In this document: positions 8,535 to 17,109 of the stretch, piece after piece
How positions within the stretch are numbered: position 1 is the stretch's first letter
Layout: the number at the start of each line of letters is the position of its first letter
Origin: 70-18 sp041691815
Lineage (GTDB): Bacteria; Pseudomonadota; Alphaproteobacteria; Acetobacterales; Acetobacteraceae
Length of the DNA: 64,000 bases
Direction of reading: 5' to 3'
Assembly (NCBI GenBank): GCA_041691815.1
Contig: JBEPTZ010000002.1
Span: 1-64,000 of the forward strand
Made by a program: the position numbers and the translations under genes
The notes under the pieces: model-generated
Told to the model about the DNA's origin: nothing
Database searches by the model: none
What the model saw: the letters and a program-made list of their open reading frames with translations, nothing else

Positions 8535-8586
8535 TCAAGGCGCGAGACCGCTGCCGCGCCTCAAGGCGCGAGACCGCCGCCGCGCC
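8535..8586 (-). repeat. 26-bp tandem duplication at the end of dctQ
   Basis: TCAAGGCGCGAGACCG.. occurs at 8535-8560 and again at 8561-8586 with one mismatch. The second copy holds the dctQ stop codon and last eight codons, and the first is a decayed duplicate in the intergenic gap. This looks like a recent slippage event. Confidence 0.85.
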
Positions 8587-9106
8587 GCCAGCCGGCGACC
8601 GCCTCGGCCAGCAGATGCAGGATGGCGATGCCGAGGCCGACCGGCAGCGGCAGCAGGATGATCCATTCCTGCATGCCGAACACCTCGGTGTTGGTCTCGC
8701 CGATCTGGTAGGTCTGCAGCACGATCGACGCCGACCCGACCAGGATCAGCGCCAGCACCGCGGCGGTGATCAGCGTCCAGGTGACATGCGCCACGCGCTG
8801 GATGTTGCGCGAGGCCAGGGTGATGAACATGTCGGCCGCGACATGGCCGCCCTCGGCGACCAGCGCCCCCATGCCGAGGAAAGTCATCCAGGCGAGCATC
8901 GATTCCGGCAGCTTCAGCACCCAGTCGCCAGTGGAATAGCCGGTGTTGCGGGCGACGATGGTGTAGATGGTGATCACCAGCGAAATCAGCAGGATCACCC
9001 CCACCAGGCCGACGAACACCGAGGCGATCCGCTGCGCCACGCCTCGGTGGACGGACTCGGGCGGCCGGCCTGGCTGGTTCCCGGTATGGGATGTCGCTTC
9101 GGTCAT
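8561..9106 (-). CDS. dctQ: TRAP transporter small permease DctQ
   Basis: This 181-residue, four-helix inner-membrane subunit has hydrophobic stretches near residues 30-55, 65-85, 105-125 and 145-165 and matches the DctQ family. An upstream start at 9166 is open, but the extra residues run across a 17-bp tandem duplication and do not look conserved, so I prefer the ATG at 9106. It pairs with DctM. Confidence 0.9.
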   Translation of the reverse strand: MTEATSHTGNQPGRPPESVHRGVAQRIASVFVGLVGVILLISLVITIYTIVARNTGYSTGDWVLKLPESMLAWMTFLGMGALVAEGGHVAADMFITLASRNIQRVAHVTWTLITAAVLALILVGSASIVLQTYQIGETNTEVFGMQEWIILLPLPVGLGIAILHLLAEAVAGWRRGGGLAP

Positions 9107-9129
9107 GCCGCCCGCTCCCGCGCTATGCT

Positions 9130-9163
9130 CAGTCTTCAGTTCCGGCCAGTCTTCAGTTCCGGT
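9130..9163. repeat. 17-bp tandem duplication between dctP and dctQ
   Basis: CAGTCTTCAGTTCCGGC at 9130-9146 is followed at once by the same sequence ending in T at 9147-9163. It is the second small tandem duplication in this operon (compare 8535-8586). Confidence 0.85.
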
Positions 9164-9178
9164 CAATCGCCGGTGCTG

Positions 9179-10186
9179 TCAGTCACCGGTGATGGCATTG
9201 ACCGCGGCGTCGCCGAACTTGGCGCGCATCTTGGCGATCGTTGGCTTCATCGCCGCCTGGAAGGCCTTCACCTCGGCCGGGTTCCTGGCCACGTCGTTGA
9301 CCTCGCCGCCGCCCTTCTTCACCGCCGCCTCATAGTCCGGCAGGTTGGCCCACACGTCGGTGTCGTATTGCTTGGCCAGCTTGACCGCGAGATCGCTCAT
9401 GATCTTCTGGTCGGCGGCCGGCTGGGCGTCCCACCACTTCTTGTTGGCGACCCAGAAATACGCGCCGTAGCTGGGGAACACGAGCACCTTGGGCGCCACT
9501 TCCCACATCTTCTCGTTCACGAAGGCGTCGAACGTGGTGTAGACGCCGGTGATGGTGCCTTGTTGCAGGCCGGAATAGACCTCGTTCAGCGGCAGCGTGA
9601 CGGTGGAGGCGCCCATGCCCTTCAGCCCATCGACCACCACCGGATGGCCGGAGGTGCGGATCACCAGGCCCTTGAAGTCGGCCGGCTGCTTGATCAGCAC
9701 CGACCTGGTGGCGATCACGAACGGGCCTTCGTCGAAGAACGCCAGCACATGGAAGCCGGCCTTCTCCAGGTCCTTGCGGATCAGGTCGGACTTGTTGCCG
9801 TCGAGATAGGCGTGCAGCGCCTCGGGGTTGTCGAAGCCGAACGGCAGTTCCAGCAGGTCGGCCTTGTCGGTGTAGCCGGTGAAGCCGCTGTTCGGCTCGT
9901 TGGTCATCTGCACGTTGCCGAGCAGCACCGCCTTGGCCGCCTTGGCGCCGTCGTACAACTGCCCGCCCGGATAGATGGTCACCTTGTATTTGTTGTTGGT
10001 GGCCTTGGCGAGTTCGTCGGCGAAGGTCTGGGTCATCTTGCCGCGCAGGGTGTCGATATTGACCTTGAACGGGAACTTGATTTCGGTTTGCGCCTGCGCC
10101 TGCGCCGGGGTCGCCAGGATCGGCGTCACCACCATCGGGGCGGCCAGCAGGCACAACCCGGCCGCGGCCAGAAGAATTCGCTTCAT
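9179..10186 (-). CDS. dctP: TRAP transporter substrate-binding protein DctP
   Basis: This 335-residue periplasmic receptor has a signal peptide of about 30 residues ending APAQAQA. The DctP-family core has GQLYDGAKAAKAVLLGNVQM, a conserved Arg in GLVIRTSGHPVV that should hold the substrate carboxylate, and the PLNEVYSGLQQGTITGVYT segment. It is the first gene of the TRAP operon. The ligand is probably an organic acid; its identity is unknown. Confidence 0.94.
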   Translation of the reverse strand: MKRILLAAAGLCLLAAPMVVTPILATPAQAQAQTEIKFPFKVNIDTLRGKMTQTFADELAKATNNKYKVTIYPGGQLYDGAKAAKAVLLGNVQMTNEPNSGFTGYTDKADLLELPFGFDNPEALHAYLDGNKSDLIRKDLEKAGFHVLAFFDEGPFVIATRSVLIKQPADFKGLVIRTSGHPVVVDGLKGMGASTVTLPLNEVYSGLQQGTITGVYTTFDAFVNEKMWEVAPKVLVFPSYGAYFWVANKKWWDAQPAADQKIMSDLAVKLAKQYDTDVWANLPDYEAAVKKGGGEVNDVARNPAEVKAFQAAMKPTIAKMRAKFGDAAVNAITGD

Positions 10187-10313
10187 TGTATAGATCCTCC
10201 GGATTATTGAAATCTTGCCGAAACGACACGCCGCGAGACACGGGCACCCCTTCCGGGGGCCGCTCTACATGGCCTGCGCCAGACATAACAATTGTGCCGC
10301 GCCGCCGCAACCG

Positions 10314-10329
10314 AACCGGCCGGCCGGTT
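10314..10329. promoter_or_regulatory. 16-bp perfect palindrome in a divergent promoter gap
   Basis: AACCGGCCGGCCGGTT is a perfect dyad, flanked by a further GCAACCG/GGTTGC partial repeat, in the 216-bp gap between dctP (leftward) and the acylase (rightward). ACAATTGT, a shorter dyad, lies at 10287-10294. Either could be an operator; no regulator gene is adjacent. I see no gene in this gap. Confidence 0.4.
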
Positions 10330-10402
10330 GCAGGGGGGGAGTGGCGCCGCGCCGCTGCTTGGCCAATGATGAACCGCTGAGGGGAAATCCAGGAGCCGAC
10401 CG

Positions 10403-12730
10403 ATGCCGATCGATGATGCCAGCCTGCTCGCCGCCTTGCGCAAACCGGATGCGATGGATGCCGTCTGCGCCGCCGCCGGCGCCAGCGAGGCCGAGTTCGC
10501 CGCCGCCCGCGACGCCTTCCTGGCCCGCCATGCGCGGCCGCAGGACCGGCATTTCGCCGCCGCGGTGCGCGGCCGGGTGGAGATCGTGCGCGACCGCGCC
10601 GGCGTGCCGCATATCCAGGCCGGCGACAGCGAGGATCTGTATTTCGGCCTCGGGGTGGCGATGGCCGAGGATCGGTTGTGGCAGATGGACCGGCTCCGCC
10701 GCCGCGCGCTGGGGCGGCAGGCCGAGGTGCTGGGCACTGCGTATCTGGCCAGCGACATCGCCCATCTGACCGTCGGCATCGACCGCATCAGTGCCGCCGA
10801 GGCAACCCGCATCGACGGCAAGACCTATCGGCTGGTCGCCGCCTTCGTGGCCGGCATCAACCGGCAGATCGAGGCGTTCGGCGCGGTGCTGCCGGTGGAA
10901 TTCACCCTGCTGAACTACGCGCCGCGGCCGTTCACCGTGCAGGACGTGGTGGCGACCGCGCGCGCGCTGTGGTGGTCGCTGAACGGGCGGATCGACCGGC
11001 TTTCGGCGGCCGAGGCGGCGCGCTTCATGCCGAGCGAGGCGCTGCGGGAGATGTATCTGACCCCCGAGGCGCCCGAGCATGTGGTGGTGCCGGGCGGGCG
11101 CGGTGGGTTCCATACCGGCACCGACGACGCCACCGGCAGCAACAACTGGGCGGTGACCGCGGCGCGCACCGGCAGCGGCCATGCGGTGCTGGCCGGCGAC
11201 CCGCACCAGCCGTTCTGGGTGCCGGGATCCTGGTACGAGTATGCGGTGCACGGGCCGGAGGACGATGCCGCCGGCGCCGGGCATCCCGGCGTGCCCGGCC
11301 TGTGGTGGGGCAGCAACCGGGCGATCGCCTGGAGCCTGACCAACAATGCGGCCTCCTGCCGCGACCTGTATCGCGAGGTGGTGGACCCGTCCGACCCCGG
11401 CCGCTATCGCGACGGCGACCAGTGGCGGCAGTTCGAGCAGCGGGCGCTCAGCATCCCGGTGCGCGGGGCGGCGGCGCATGCGCTGGTGGTGCGCGAGACC
11501 ACGCGCGGGCCGATCGTGAACGGGCTGGTGCCGGCGGTGACCGAGGGCGGCGATCCGCCGCTGTCGTTGCGCTGGGTGGGCGCCGAGCATCTCGACGATC
11601 TGCGCGCCAGCATCGCGCTGGCCCGGGCGCAGGACTGGAAGGGGTTTCGCGCCGCGCTAGCAGACTGGTCGGTGGCGGTGTTCAACTACGTGTATGCCGA
11701 CCGCGACGGCAATGCCGGCTACCAGATGGCCGGCCGGGTGCCGGTGCGCGGGCGGGTGGTGGCCGGGTATCGCGATGCCGACAACCCGGATGACCGCTGG
11801 GTCGGGCATATTCCCTACGAGCGGCTGCCGCATGAATACAATCCGGCGCGCGGCTATGTGGCCAGCGCCAACCAGCGGATCGTCGGGCCGGAATTCACCC
11901 CGCCGCTGTATGGCGCCTATTCGCAGGGGCATCGCGGGGTGCGGATCGACGAGGTGTTCGCGGCGCACCCGAAATCGGGCCGAAAAGAGACAATTATGCT
12001 GCAGAACGATATCCGCAGCGCCCGCGCCACCCGCATGGTGCCGGCGGTGCTGCGGGCGCTGGAGGGCAGCACGGCGGCGGACGCGCAGTTGGTCGCCGGG
12101 CTGCTGGGCGGCTGGAGCGGCGACTACACCCAGGACAGCACGGCGGCGACGATGTTCGAGACGCTGATGTTCCATTGGCAGCGGGCGGTGCTGGGGCTGC
12201 ATCTGCCGGAACGGCTGCTGAGCCTGGCGCAGCAGCAGACCGGGCTGGCGATGAGCCTGCTGGAGCAGCCCGATCTGGCGTATTTCCCCGACGGCACCGC
12301 GGCCCGGCTGGCGGCCACCTGCACGCCGGCGGTGGCGGCGCTGCGCGAGCGGCTGGGGGACGCACCGTCCGGCTGGACCTGGGGGCGGGTGCATGTGGCG
12401 CACTGGAAGCACCCGGCCTCGACGCCGAGCAATTCGGCGGCGCTGGATATCGGCCCGGCCTCGGTGGATGGCGGCTCGCACACGGTGCGCAACACCGGCG
12501 GCGAGTTGCCGCCGCATGGTGTGTTTTCCGGCGCCGAATACCGCATCGTGGTGGATTTCGCGGCGCCGGAGTCGTTCCTCGCGGTGCAGAATATCGGCAA
12601 TTCCGGGGTGCCCGGCAGCCCGCATTACGCCGACCAGTTCGAGCCCTGGATGCGCGGCGAATACCACGAGGTGCAGTTGCGGATGGCAGCGGTGGAGGCG
12701 GAGAGCCGGACGGTGATCAGCCCGAAATAG
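10403..12730 (+). CDS. Penicillin acylase-family Ntn-hydrolase without signal peptide
   Basis: This 775-residue amidohydrolase is of the penicillin G / acyl-homoserine-lactone acylase family. The conserved TGSNNW block (residues 244-249) places the autoproteolytic cleavage before Ser246, which becomes the N-terminal nucleophile of the beta chain; LAGDPHQP and SLTNNAASCRDLY follow as in the family. VPHIQAGDSEDLYFGLG marks the alpha-chain start. Unlike classical periplasmic family members there is no Sec or Tat signal: the first 50 residues are charged and Ala-rich. AGGAG sits 8 bp before the ATG. It hydrolyses an amide bond of an N-acylated substrate, identity unknown. Confidence 0.9.
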   Translation: MPIDDASLLAALRKPDAMDAVCAAAGASEAEFAAARDAFLARHARPQDRHFAAAVRGRVEIVRDRAGVPHIQAGDSEDLYFGLGVAMAEDRLWQMDRLRRRALGRQAEVLGTAYLASDIAHLTVGIDRISAAEATRIDGKTYRLVAAFVAGINRQIEAFGAVLPVEFTLLNYAPRPFTVQDVVATARALWWSLNGRIDRLSAAEAARFMPSEALREMYLTPEAPEHVVVPGGRGGFHTGTDDATGSNNWAVTAARTGSGHAVLAGDPHQPFWVPGSWYEYAVHGPEDDAAGAGHPGVPGLWWGSNRAIAWSLTNNAASCRDLYREVVDPSDPGRYRDGDQWRQFEQRALSIPVRGAAAHALVVRETTRGPIVNGLVPAVTEGGDPPLSLRWVGAEHLDDLRASIALARAQDWKGFRAALADWSVAVFNYVYADRDGNAGYQMAGRVPVRGRVVAGYRDADNPDDRWVGHIPYERLPHEYNPARGYVASANQRIVGPEFTPPLYGAYSQGHRGVRIDEVFAAHPKSGRKETIMLQNDIRSARATRMVPAVLRALEGSTAADAQLVAGLLGGWSGDYTQDSTAATMFETLMFHWQRAVLGLHLPERLLSLAQQQTGLAMSLLEQPDLAYFPDGTAARLAATCTPAVAALRERLGDAPSGWTWGRVHVAHWKHPASTPSNSAALDIGPASVDGGSHTVRNTGGELPPHGVFSGAEYRIVVDFAAPESFLAVQNIGNSGVPGSPHYADQFEPWMRGEYHEVQLRMAAVEAESRTVISPK

Positions 12731-12733
12731 CGG

Positions 12734-13378
12734 TTACTTCGGGGGGCCGAACGCCTTCATGAAGGTGGCGACGGCGGCGGCCACGGTGGCTTTGATATCG
12801 GCCTCGCTGTGGTCGTCGGCCAGGCCGAGGGTGGCGCGCATGAACAGGCTCAGCCGCAGCAGCGCGCCGAACTGCTCGGCGGCGAGCAGCGGGTCGGCGA
12901 CCGCGAGGTGGCCGGCGGAGGTCTGCTCGGCCAGCCAGAAGCTGAACCGGTCGAGGAAACGCTGCGGGCCGTTGGCCATGAAGGCGCGGCCCAGCTCCGG
13001 GAAGCGGGCGCTTTCGGCCACCGCGACGCGGTAGATCGCCTGGGTGTGCGGTTGCAGCAGGAAGGTGAGGACGCGGGTGCCGATGGTGGTGAGTGCCGCG
13101 CGGATATCGCCGACCTCGGCGGGGAAGCTGCTCTCCAGCGCGGTGTTGCGCTGGCAGGCCTCGCCGACGATGGAGGCGAACAGCACGTCCTTGGAGGTGA
13201 AATGCGCGTACAGCGTCGCCTTGGAGACGCCAGCGGCGCGGGCCACCGCGTCCATGCTTACTTTTTCGTAACCATGCGCCATGAACAGCGCGGCCGAGGC
13301 CTCGATCATCTGCCGGCGCTTGGGCGAGGATTCGATAGCGGGCGACTGCGTGTCAAGGGTCAGTGTCATGGCCGTCAT
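12734..13378 (-). CDS. TetR-family repressor of the adjacent EmrAB pump
   Basis: This regulator of about 214 residues has an N-terminal TetR helix-turn-helix (EKVSMDAVARAAGVSKATLYAHF) and a C-terminal AefR-like ligand domain. The reading frame extends to a TTG at 13405, but ATG at 13378 or 13369 is more likely. It is divergent from emrAB, and two matching 17-bp operators lie in the gap, so it should repress the pump and release on binding a toxic compound. Confidence 0.9.
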   Translation of the reverse strand: MTAMTLTLDTQSPAIESSPKRRQMIEASAALFMAHGYEKVSMDAVARAAGVSKATLYAHFTSKDVLFASIVGEACQRNTALESSFPAEVGDIRAALTTIGTRVLTFLLQPHTQAIYRVAVAESARFPELGRAFMANGPQRFLDRFSFWLAEQTSAGHLAVADPLLAAEQFGALLRLSLFMRATLGLADDHSEADIKATVAAAVATFMKAFGPPK

Positions 13379-13416
13379 GTGGGCCGGGCGACCCCATCGC
13401 GTCAAGGATGGAATTG

Positions 13417-13433
13417 AACTGGACGGTTCAGTT
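13417..13433. promoter_or_regulatory. TetR operator 1
   Basis: AACTGGACGGTTCAGTT is a 17-bp imperfect palindrome (7 of 8 half-site positions symmetric around the centre except two). It shares 13 of 17 positions with the second site at 13478. Its place between the TetR and pump genes indicates autoregulation and pump control. Confidence 0.7.
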
Positions 13434-13438
13434 TATTC

Positions 13439-13467
13439 TTGACGCACTGCACCATGACGCCCATGTT
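13439..13467 (+). promoter_or_regulatory. Candidate sigma-70 promoter for emrAB
   Basis: TTGACG (13439-13444), a 17-bp spacer, then CATGTT (13462-13467). The -35 is good and the -10 weak. It lies between the two operators, so a bound repressor on either side would block it. Confidence 0.4.
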
Positions 13468-13477
13468 GCGGGAATCA

Positions 13478-13494
13478 GACTGAACCGTTCGGTT
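13478..13494. promoter_or_regulatory. TetR operator 2
   Basis: GACTGAACCGTTCGGTT repeats operator 1 with four changes and keeps the dyad. The centres of the two sites are 61 bp apart, close to six helical turns, so they lie on roughly the same DNA face. Confidence 0.65.
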
Positions 13495-13541
13495 TAGCCG
13501 TTCCGCACCCGGCCCGCAGCGACCGGATGGAGCCAGCCGCC

Positions 13542-14759
13542 ATGAACGCCATTGCCGAGAAACCGATGCCCGACACCAATATGCCGCAGCAATCCGTCCC
13601 GCAGCCGCCGTTGGAGCAGTCGCAGGGCGAGACTCCGCCGCCTGCCGCGCAGCCCGCTGCCGCCAAACGCCGGCTGCGCAAGCTGCGGCTGCCGCTGGCG
13701 ATCCTGGCGGTGATTGCAATCGGCTTCGCCGCCAACTGGTGGGTGCTCGAGGGGCGCTGGATCGAGAGCACCGACAACGCCTATGTCCAGGGCGACATCG
13801 CCGTGCTCAGCCCGCGCGTCGAAGGCAACGTGGCGAAGATCCTGGTTGGCGACAACCAACGCGTGGCCGCCGGCGAGGCGCTGATCGAGCTGGACCCGGC
13901 TGACCTCACCGCCAGGCTGGCGCAGGCCAAGGCGGGGGTCGGCGAGGCGCAGGCCGGGCTGCTGATGGCCAATCGGCAGGTGACCCAGGCGCGCTCGATG
14001 ATCGCGCAGACCGAGGCGGCGATCGACCAGGCCGAGGCCGAGCAGGTGCGGGCCAGCGCCGATGCCAGGCGATCGGCCTCGCTGGCTGGGGCCGGCTGGA
14101 CCTCGCGGCAGGCCAATGATCTGTCGGTGGCCAATGCCCGCAAGGCCGAGGCAGCACTGGCCGCGGCGCAGGCGCAGAAGGCCTCGGCGCAGGACTCGCT
14201 GCAGGTGGCCGAGGCGCAGGCGGTGCAGGCGCAGGCCAGGCTGGAATCTGCCGAGGCGACCGCGCAACTGGCGGCCAACAGCCTCACCTACGCGGTGATC
14301 CGCGCGCCGTTCGACGGCGTGGTCGGCAACCGCGCGGCGCAGCTTGGCCAGCATGTGGTACCGGGGCAGAACCTGATCGCGGTGGCGCCGGTGGCCGGCA
14401 AGCTGTACGTGACCGCCAATTTCAAGGAAACCCAGCTGCGGCTGATCAAGCCCGGGCTGAAGGTGCGGCTGATCGCCGATATCGACACCGGCGCCGAGGT
14501 GGACGGCCATGTCGCCAGCATCGCGCCGGCCACCGGGGCGCTGTTCTCGCTGCTGCCGCCGCAGAACGCCACCGGCAACTTCACCAAGGTGGTGCAGCGG
14601 GTGCCGGTGAAGATCGCCATCGATGCCGCTGACGCGGCCCGCAACCCCTGGCTGCGCGCCGGCCTGTCGGTGACCGCCGAGGTGGATACCCGTGGGCCGG
14701 ACGCCGAGCGGCTGGGCATGATGGGCACCGCCGCCGCCACGCTGCACATCTCCAAGTAG
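13542..14759 (+). CDS. emrA: EmrA/HlyD-type periplasmic adaptor
   Basis: This 405-residue membrane-fusion protein has a single N-terminal membrane helix (about residues 45-65), then the family motif YVQGDIAVLSPRVEGNVAKI with its biotinyl-lipoyl fold, a long Ala/Gln/Glu-rich coiled coil (about 120-240), and a beta-barrel with APFDGVVGNRAAQLGQ. It bridges EmrB to an outer-membrane channel. The ATG at 13542 has GGAG about 10 bp upstream; ATG 13527 would add five residues and overlap that site. Confidence 0.94.
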   Translation: MNAIAEKPMPDTNMPQQSVPQPPLEQSQGETPPPAAQPAAAKRRLRKLRLPLAILAVIAIGFAANWWVLEGRWIESTDNAYVQGDIAVLSPRVEGNVAKILVGDNQRVAAGEALIELDPADLTARLAQAKAGVGEAQAGLLMANRQVTQARSMIAQTEAAIDQAEAEQVRASADARRSASLAGAGWTSRQANDLSVANARKAEAALAAAQAQKASAQDSLQVAEAQAVQAQARLESAEATAQLAANSLTYAVIRAPFDGVVGNRAAQLGQHVVPGQNLIAVAPVAGKLYVTANFKETQLRLIKPGLKVRLIADIDTGAEVDGHVASIAPATGALFSLLPPQNATGNFTKVVQRVPVKIAIDAADAARNPWLRAGLSVTAEVDTRGPDAERLGMMGTAAATLHISK

Positions 14760-14766
14760 GCGTGTC

Positions 14767-16338
14767 ATGGCCGCAAACCTCGCGGATCGGCCGATCACCG
14801 ACCCCAATGCGCTGACCTGGCGCGACTGGCTTGGGTTCATGTCCATGGTGCTGGGCATGTTCATGGCGATCCTCGATATCCAGATCGTCGCCGCCTCGAT
14901 CGGCGAAATCCAGGCCGGGCTGTCGGCCAGCCCGGATGAGGTGGCCTGGGTGCAGACCAGCTACCTGATCGCCGAGATCGTGATGATCCCGCTCTCGGGC
15001 TGGCTGTCGCGGCTGCTCTCCACCCGGGTGCTGTTCACCATCAGCGCGCTCGGCTTCACGCTGTTCTCGTTCTTCTGCGCGATGTCGAGCGACCTCAACA
15101 CGATGATCGTCTGCCGGGCGATGCAGGGCTTCCTCGGCGGCGCGATGATCCCCACCGTGTTCTCCGCCTCGTTCACCATGTTCCCGCGCAGCCGGCAGGC
15201 GCAGATTTCGGTGCTGATCGGGCTGACCGCGACCATGGCGCCGACCATCGGCCCGACCTTGGGCGGCTGGCTGACCCAGGCGCTGTCCTGGCACTGGCTG
15301 TTCCTGATCAACGTGCCGGTGGGGCTGCTGGTGGCCGGCAGCGTGTTCCGCCTGGTGCATATCGACCGGCCGGACCACAGCCTGCGCCACAGCTTCGACC
15401 TGTTCGGCCTGATGTTGATGGCCGGCTTCCTCGGCAGCCTGGAATATGTGCTGGAGGACGGCCAGAAGAACGACTGGTTCTCCGACAATTCGATCCTGGC
15501 ACTGTCGGTGGTGGCCACGCTGTGCGGCGGGCTGTTCTTCTGGCGGATGCTGACCCGGCCGAATCCGCTGGTTGATCTGCGCGCCTTCACCAACGTCAAC
15601 TTCGCGTTCGGCTCGCTGTTCAGCCTGGTGATCGGCATCGGGCTTTATGGCGCGGTCTATGTGGTGCCGGTGTTCCTCGCCCGGGTGCGCGATTTCGACA
15701 GCCTGGAGATCGGGCGGATCATGGCGATCACCGGGGTGATGATGTTCGTCTCGGCACCGGTGGCGGGGAAGCTCTCCAAACTGATGGACCTGCGGGCGAT
15801 GCTGGCGTTCGGGCTGATCACCTTCGGCATCTCGGTGTGGTGGTTGGCGCATCTGACCAGCCAGTCGTCATACTGGGAACTGCTACTGCCGCAGGGGCTG
15901 CGCGGGTTCTCGATGATGTTCCTGTTCCTCCCGGTCAACACCCTGGCGCTGGGCACCATGGCCCCCCACGAACTGAAGAATGCCTCCGGCCTGTACAACC
16001 TGATGCGCAACCTCGGCGGCGCCATCGGCCTCGCGCTGATCACCACCATCACCGTGCAGCGCGACGCCGCCCATGTGCTGCATCTGCAGGAACAGGTGAA
16101 CTGGGCGCGGCCGGGGGCCACCCAGTTCCTGCAGCAACTGACCCAGGCGATGACGCCGGACCTCGGCGTAGCCGCCCCCACCGCCGCCCTGGCCCGAGTC
16201 TCCGCACTGGTGCAGCGCGAGGCACTGACGCTGACCTATAACGACGTGCTGCTGCTGATGGCCGGGGTGTTCTTCCTGGCTGTGCCGCTGGTGCTGCTGC
16301 TGGCCAAGCCGAAGGCGGCAGTGAGCGGGGCGCATTAG
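14767..16338 (+). CDS. emrB: DHA2-family multidrug efflux MFS transporter EmrB
   Basis: This 523-residue inner-membrane protein of the 14-helix DHA2 family has the typical motif-C region of antiporters (GLTATMAPTIGPTLGGWLT) and the first-helix block LGMFMAILDIQIVAASI. It exports hydrophobic compounds through EmrA using the proton gradient. It starts 7 bp after emrA and is co-transcribed. The stop is followed 7 bp later by a repeat arm. Confidence 0.95.
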   Translation: MAANLADRPITDPNALTWRDWLGFMSMVLGMFMAILDIQIVAASIGEIQAGLSASPDEVAWVQTSYLIAEIVMIPLSGWLSRLLSTRVLFTISALGFTLFSFFCAMSSDLNTMIVCRAMQGFLGGAMIPTVFSASFTMFPRSRQAQISVLIGLTATMAPTIGPTLGGWLTQALSWHWLFLINVPVGLLVAGSVFRLVHIDRPDHSLRHSFDLFGLMLMAGFLGSLEYVLEDGQKNDWFSDNSILALSVVATLCGGLFFWRMLTRPNPLVDLRAFTNVNFAFGSLFSLVIGIGLYGAVYVVPVFLARVRDFDSLEIGRIMAITGVMMFVSAPVAGKLSKLMDLRAMLAFGLITFGISVWWLAHLTSQSSYWELLLPQGLRGFSMMFLFLPVNTLALGTMAPHELKNASGLYNLMRNLGGAIGLALITTITVQRDAAHVLHLQEQVNWARPGATQFLQQLTQAMTPDLGVAAPTAALARVSALVQREALTLTYNDVLLLMAGVFFLAVPLVLLLAKPKAAVSGAH

Positions 16339-16345
16339 GCAAGGC

Positions 16346-16475
16346 CTTCTTTTTGTGAACAAAAAGAAGCTTTTTCATCCGCCTTGCAACAATGGGGGGT
16401 GGAGACCCCGGAGTCTCCACCCCCCATTGTTGCAAAGCGGATGAAGTTTTTTGGTTCTTTTTTTCAAAAAAGAAC
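16346..16475. repeat. Composite palindromic repeat between convergent genes
   Basis: A plus-strand type I arm (16346-16369) and a minus-strand type II arm (16454-16475, GTTC..GAAC) flank a large near-perfect palindrome at 16376-16443. The latter's arms run CATCCGCC..GGAGAC and GAGTCTCC..GCGGATG around a CCCG centre, about 31 pairs with few mismatches. It fills the gap between emrB and the converging TPP-enzyme gene, leaving 7 bp on each side. It is likely a bidirectional terminator and a member of the window-wide repeat family. Confidence 0.85.
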
Positions 16476-16482
16476 TGCTCGC

Positions 16483-17109
16483 CTACGCGCCCCACTCCGC
16501 CTTCACCCCGAGGCCACGCATGAACCGGTCGCGGATTTGTGCCGGGTCGCGCGTGGTCTGGACCTGCGGCTTCTGCATGTCGGTGCGCACCGCGATCAGC
16601 CACGGGCCGGGTTCCGCGAGCGCCTGGGTCACCATCTCCTCGTAGTGCGTCTCGTCGGCGGCCCAGGCGCTCTGGGCCAGGCCGGCGCCGCGGGCGATGG
16701 CGACGATATCGGCGCCCTGGCCGGTCGCCGTGGTCTGGCCGCCGGTGATCTGGTAGCTGCCGTTGTCCAGGATCACGATCAGCAGGTTGGACTGCCGGCG
16801 GTTGGCGACCGTCGCCAGGGAGCCGAGTTGCATCAGGATCGAGCCGTCGCCTTCCAGCGCCACGACGCGGCGTTGCGGTTGGGCGATCGCCACCCCGAGG
16901 GCGATCGGCACCGCGAGGCCCATGCTGCCGAGCATGTAGAAATTCAGCGGCCGGCGGCCGGCGCCCCAGAGGTCGAAATTGCTGTTGCCGATGCCGCCGA
17001 TCACCGCTTCCTCATGTTTCAGCAGCGCCACCAGACGCTGAGTGAGGTCGAAGCGGGCCATTATCTTGGCGTCGGCGCGGGACAGTGGATGATTGGAGAA
17101 TTCGCTCAT
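16483..17109 (-). CDS. Sulfopyruvate/phosphonopyruvate decarboxylase-like, TPP-binding (beta) subunit
   Basis: This 208-residue protein carries the pyrophosphate domain of a split thiamine-diphosphate enzyme. The cofactor motif starts GDGSILMQLGS (Mg/TPP site) and ends ILDNGSY, the usual spacing. Length fits ComE-type subunits. The start ATG overlaps the alpha-subunit stop (ATGA). With the alpha subunit it should decarboxylate a 3-substituted pyruvate (sulfopyruvate or phosphonopyruvate) to the aldehyde. The exact substrate is an inference. Confidence 0.8.
   Translation of the reverse strand: MSEFSNHPLSRADAKIMARFDLTQRLVALLKHEEAVIGGIGNSNFDLWGAGRRPLNFYMLGSMGLAVPIALGVAIAQPQRRVVALEGDGSILMQLGSLATVANRRQSNLLIVILDNGSYQITGGQTTATGQGADIVAIARGAGLAQSAWAADETHYEEMVTQALAEPGPWLIAVRTDMQKPQVQTTRDPAQIRDRFMRGLGVKAEWGA

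Noticed and set aside
6949..8661. 570-residue His/Asp/Arg-rich frame on the plus strand
   Set aside because: It is the antisense shadow of the EamA and DctM genes.
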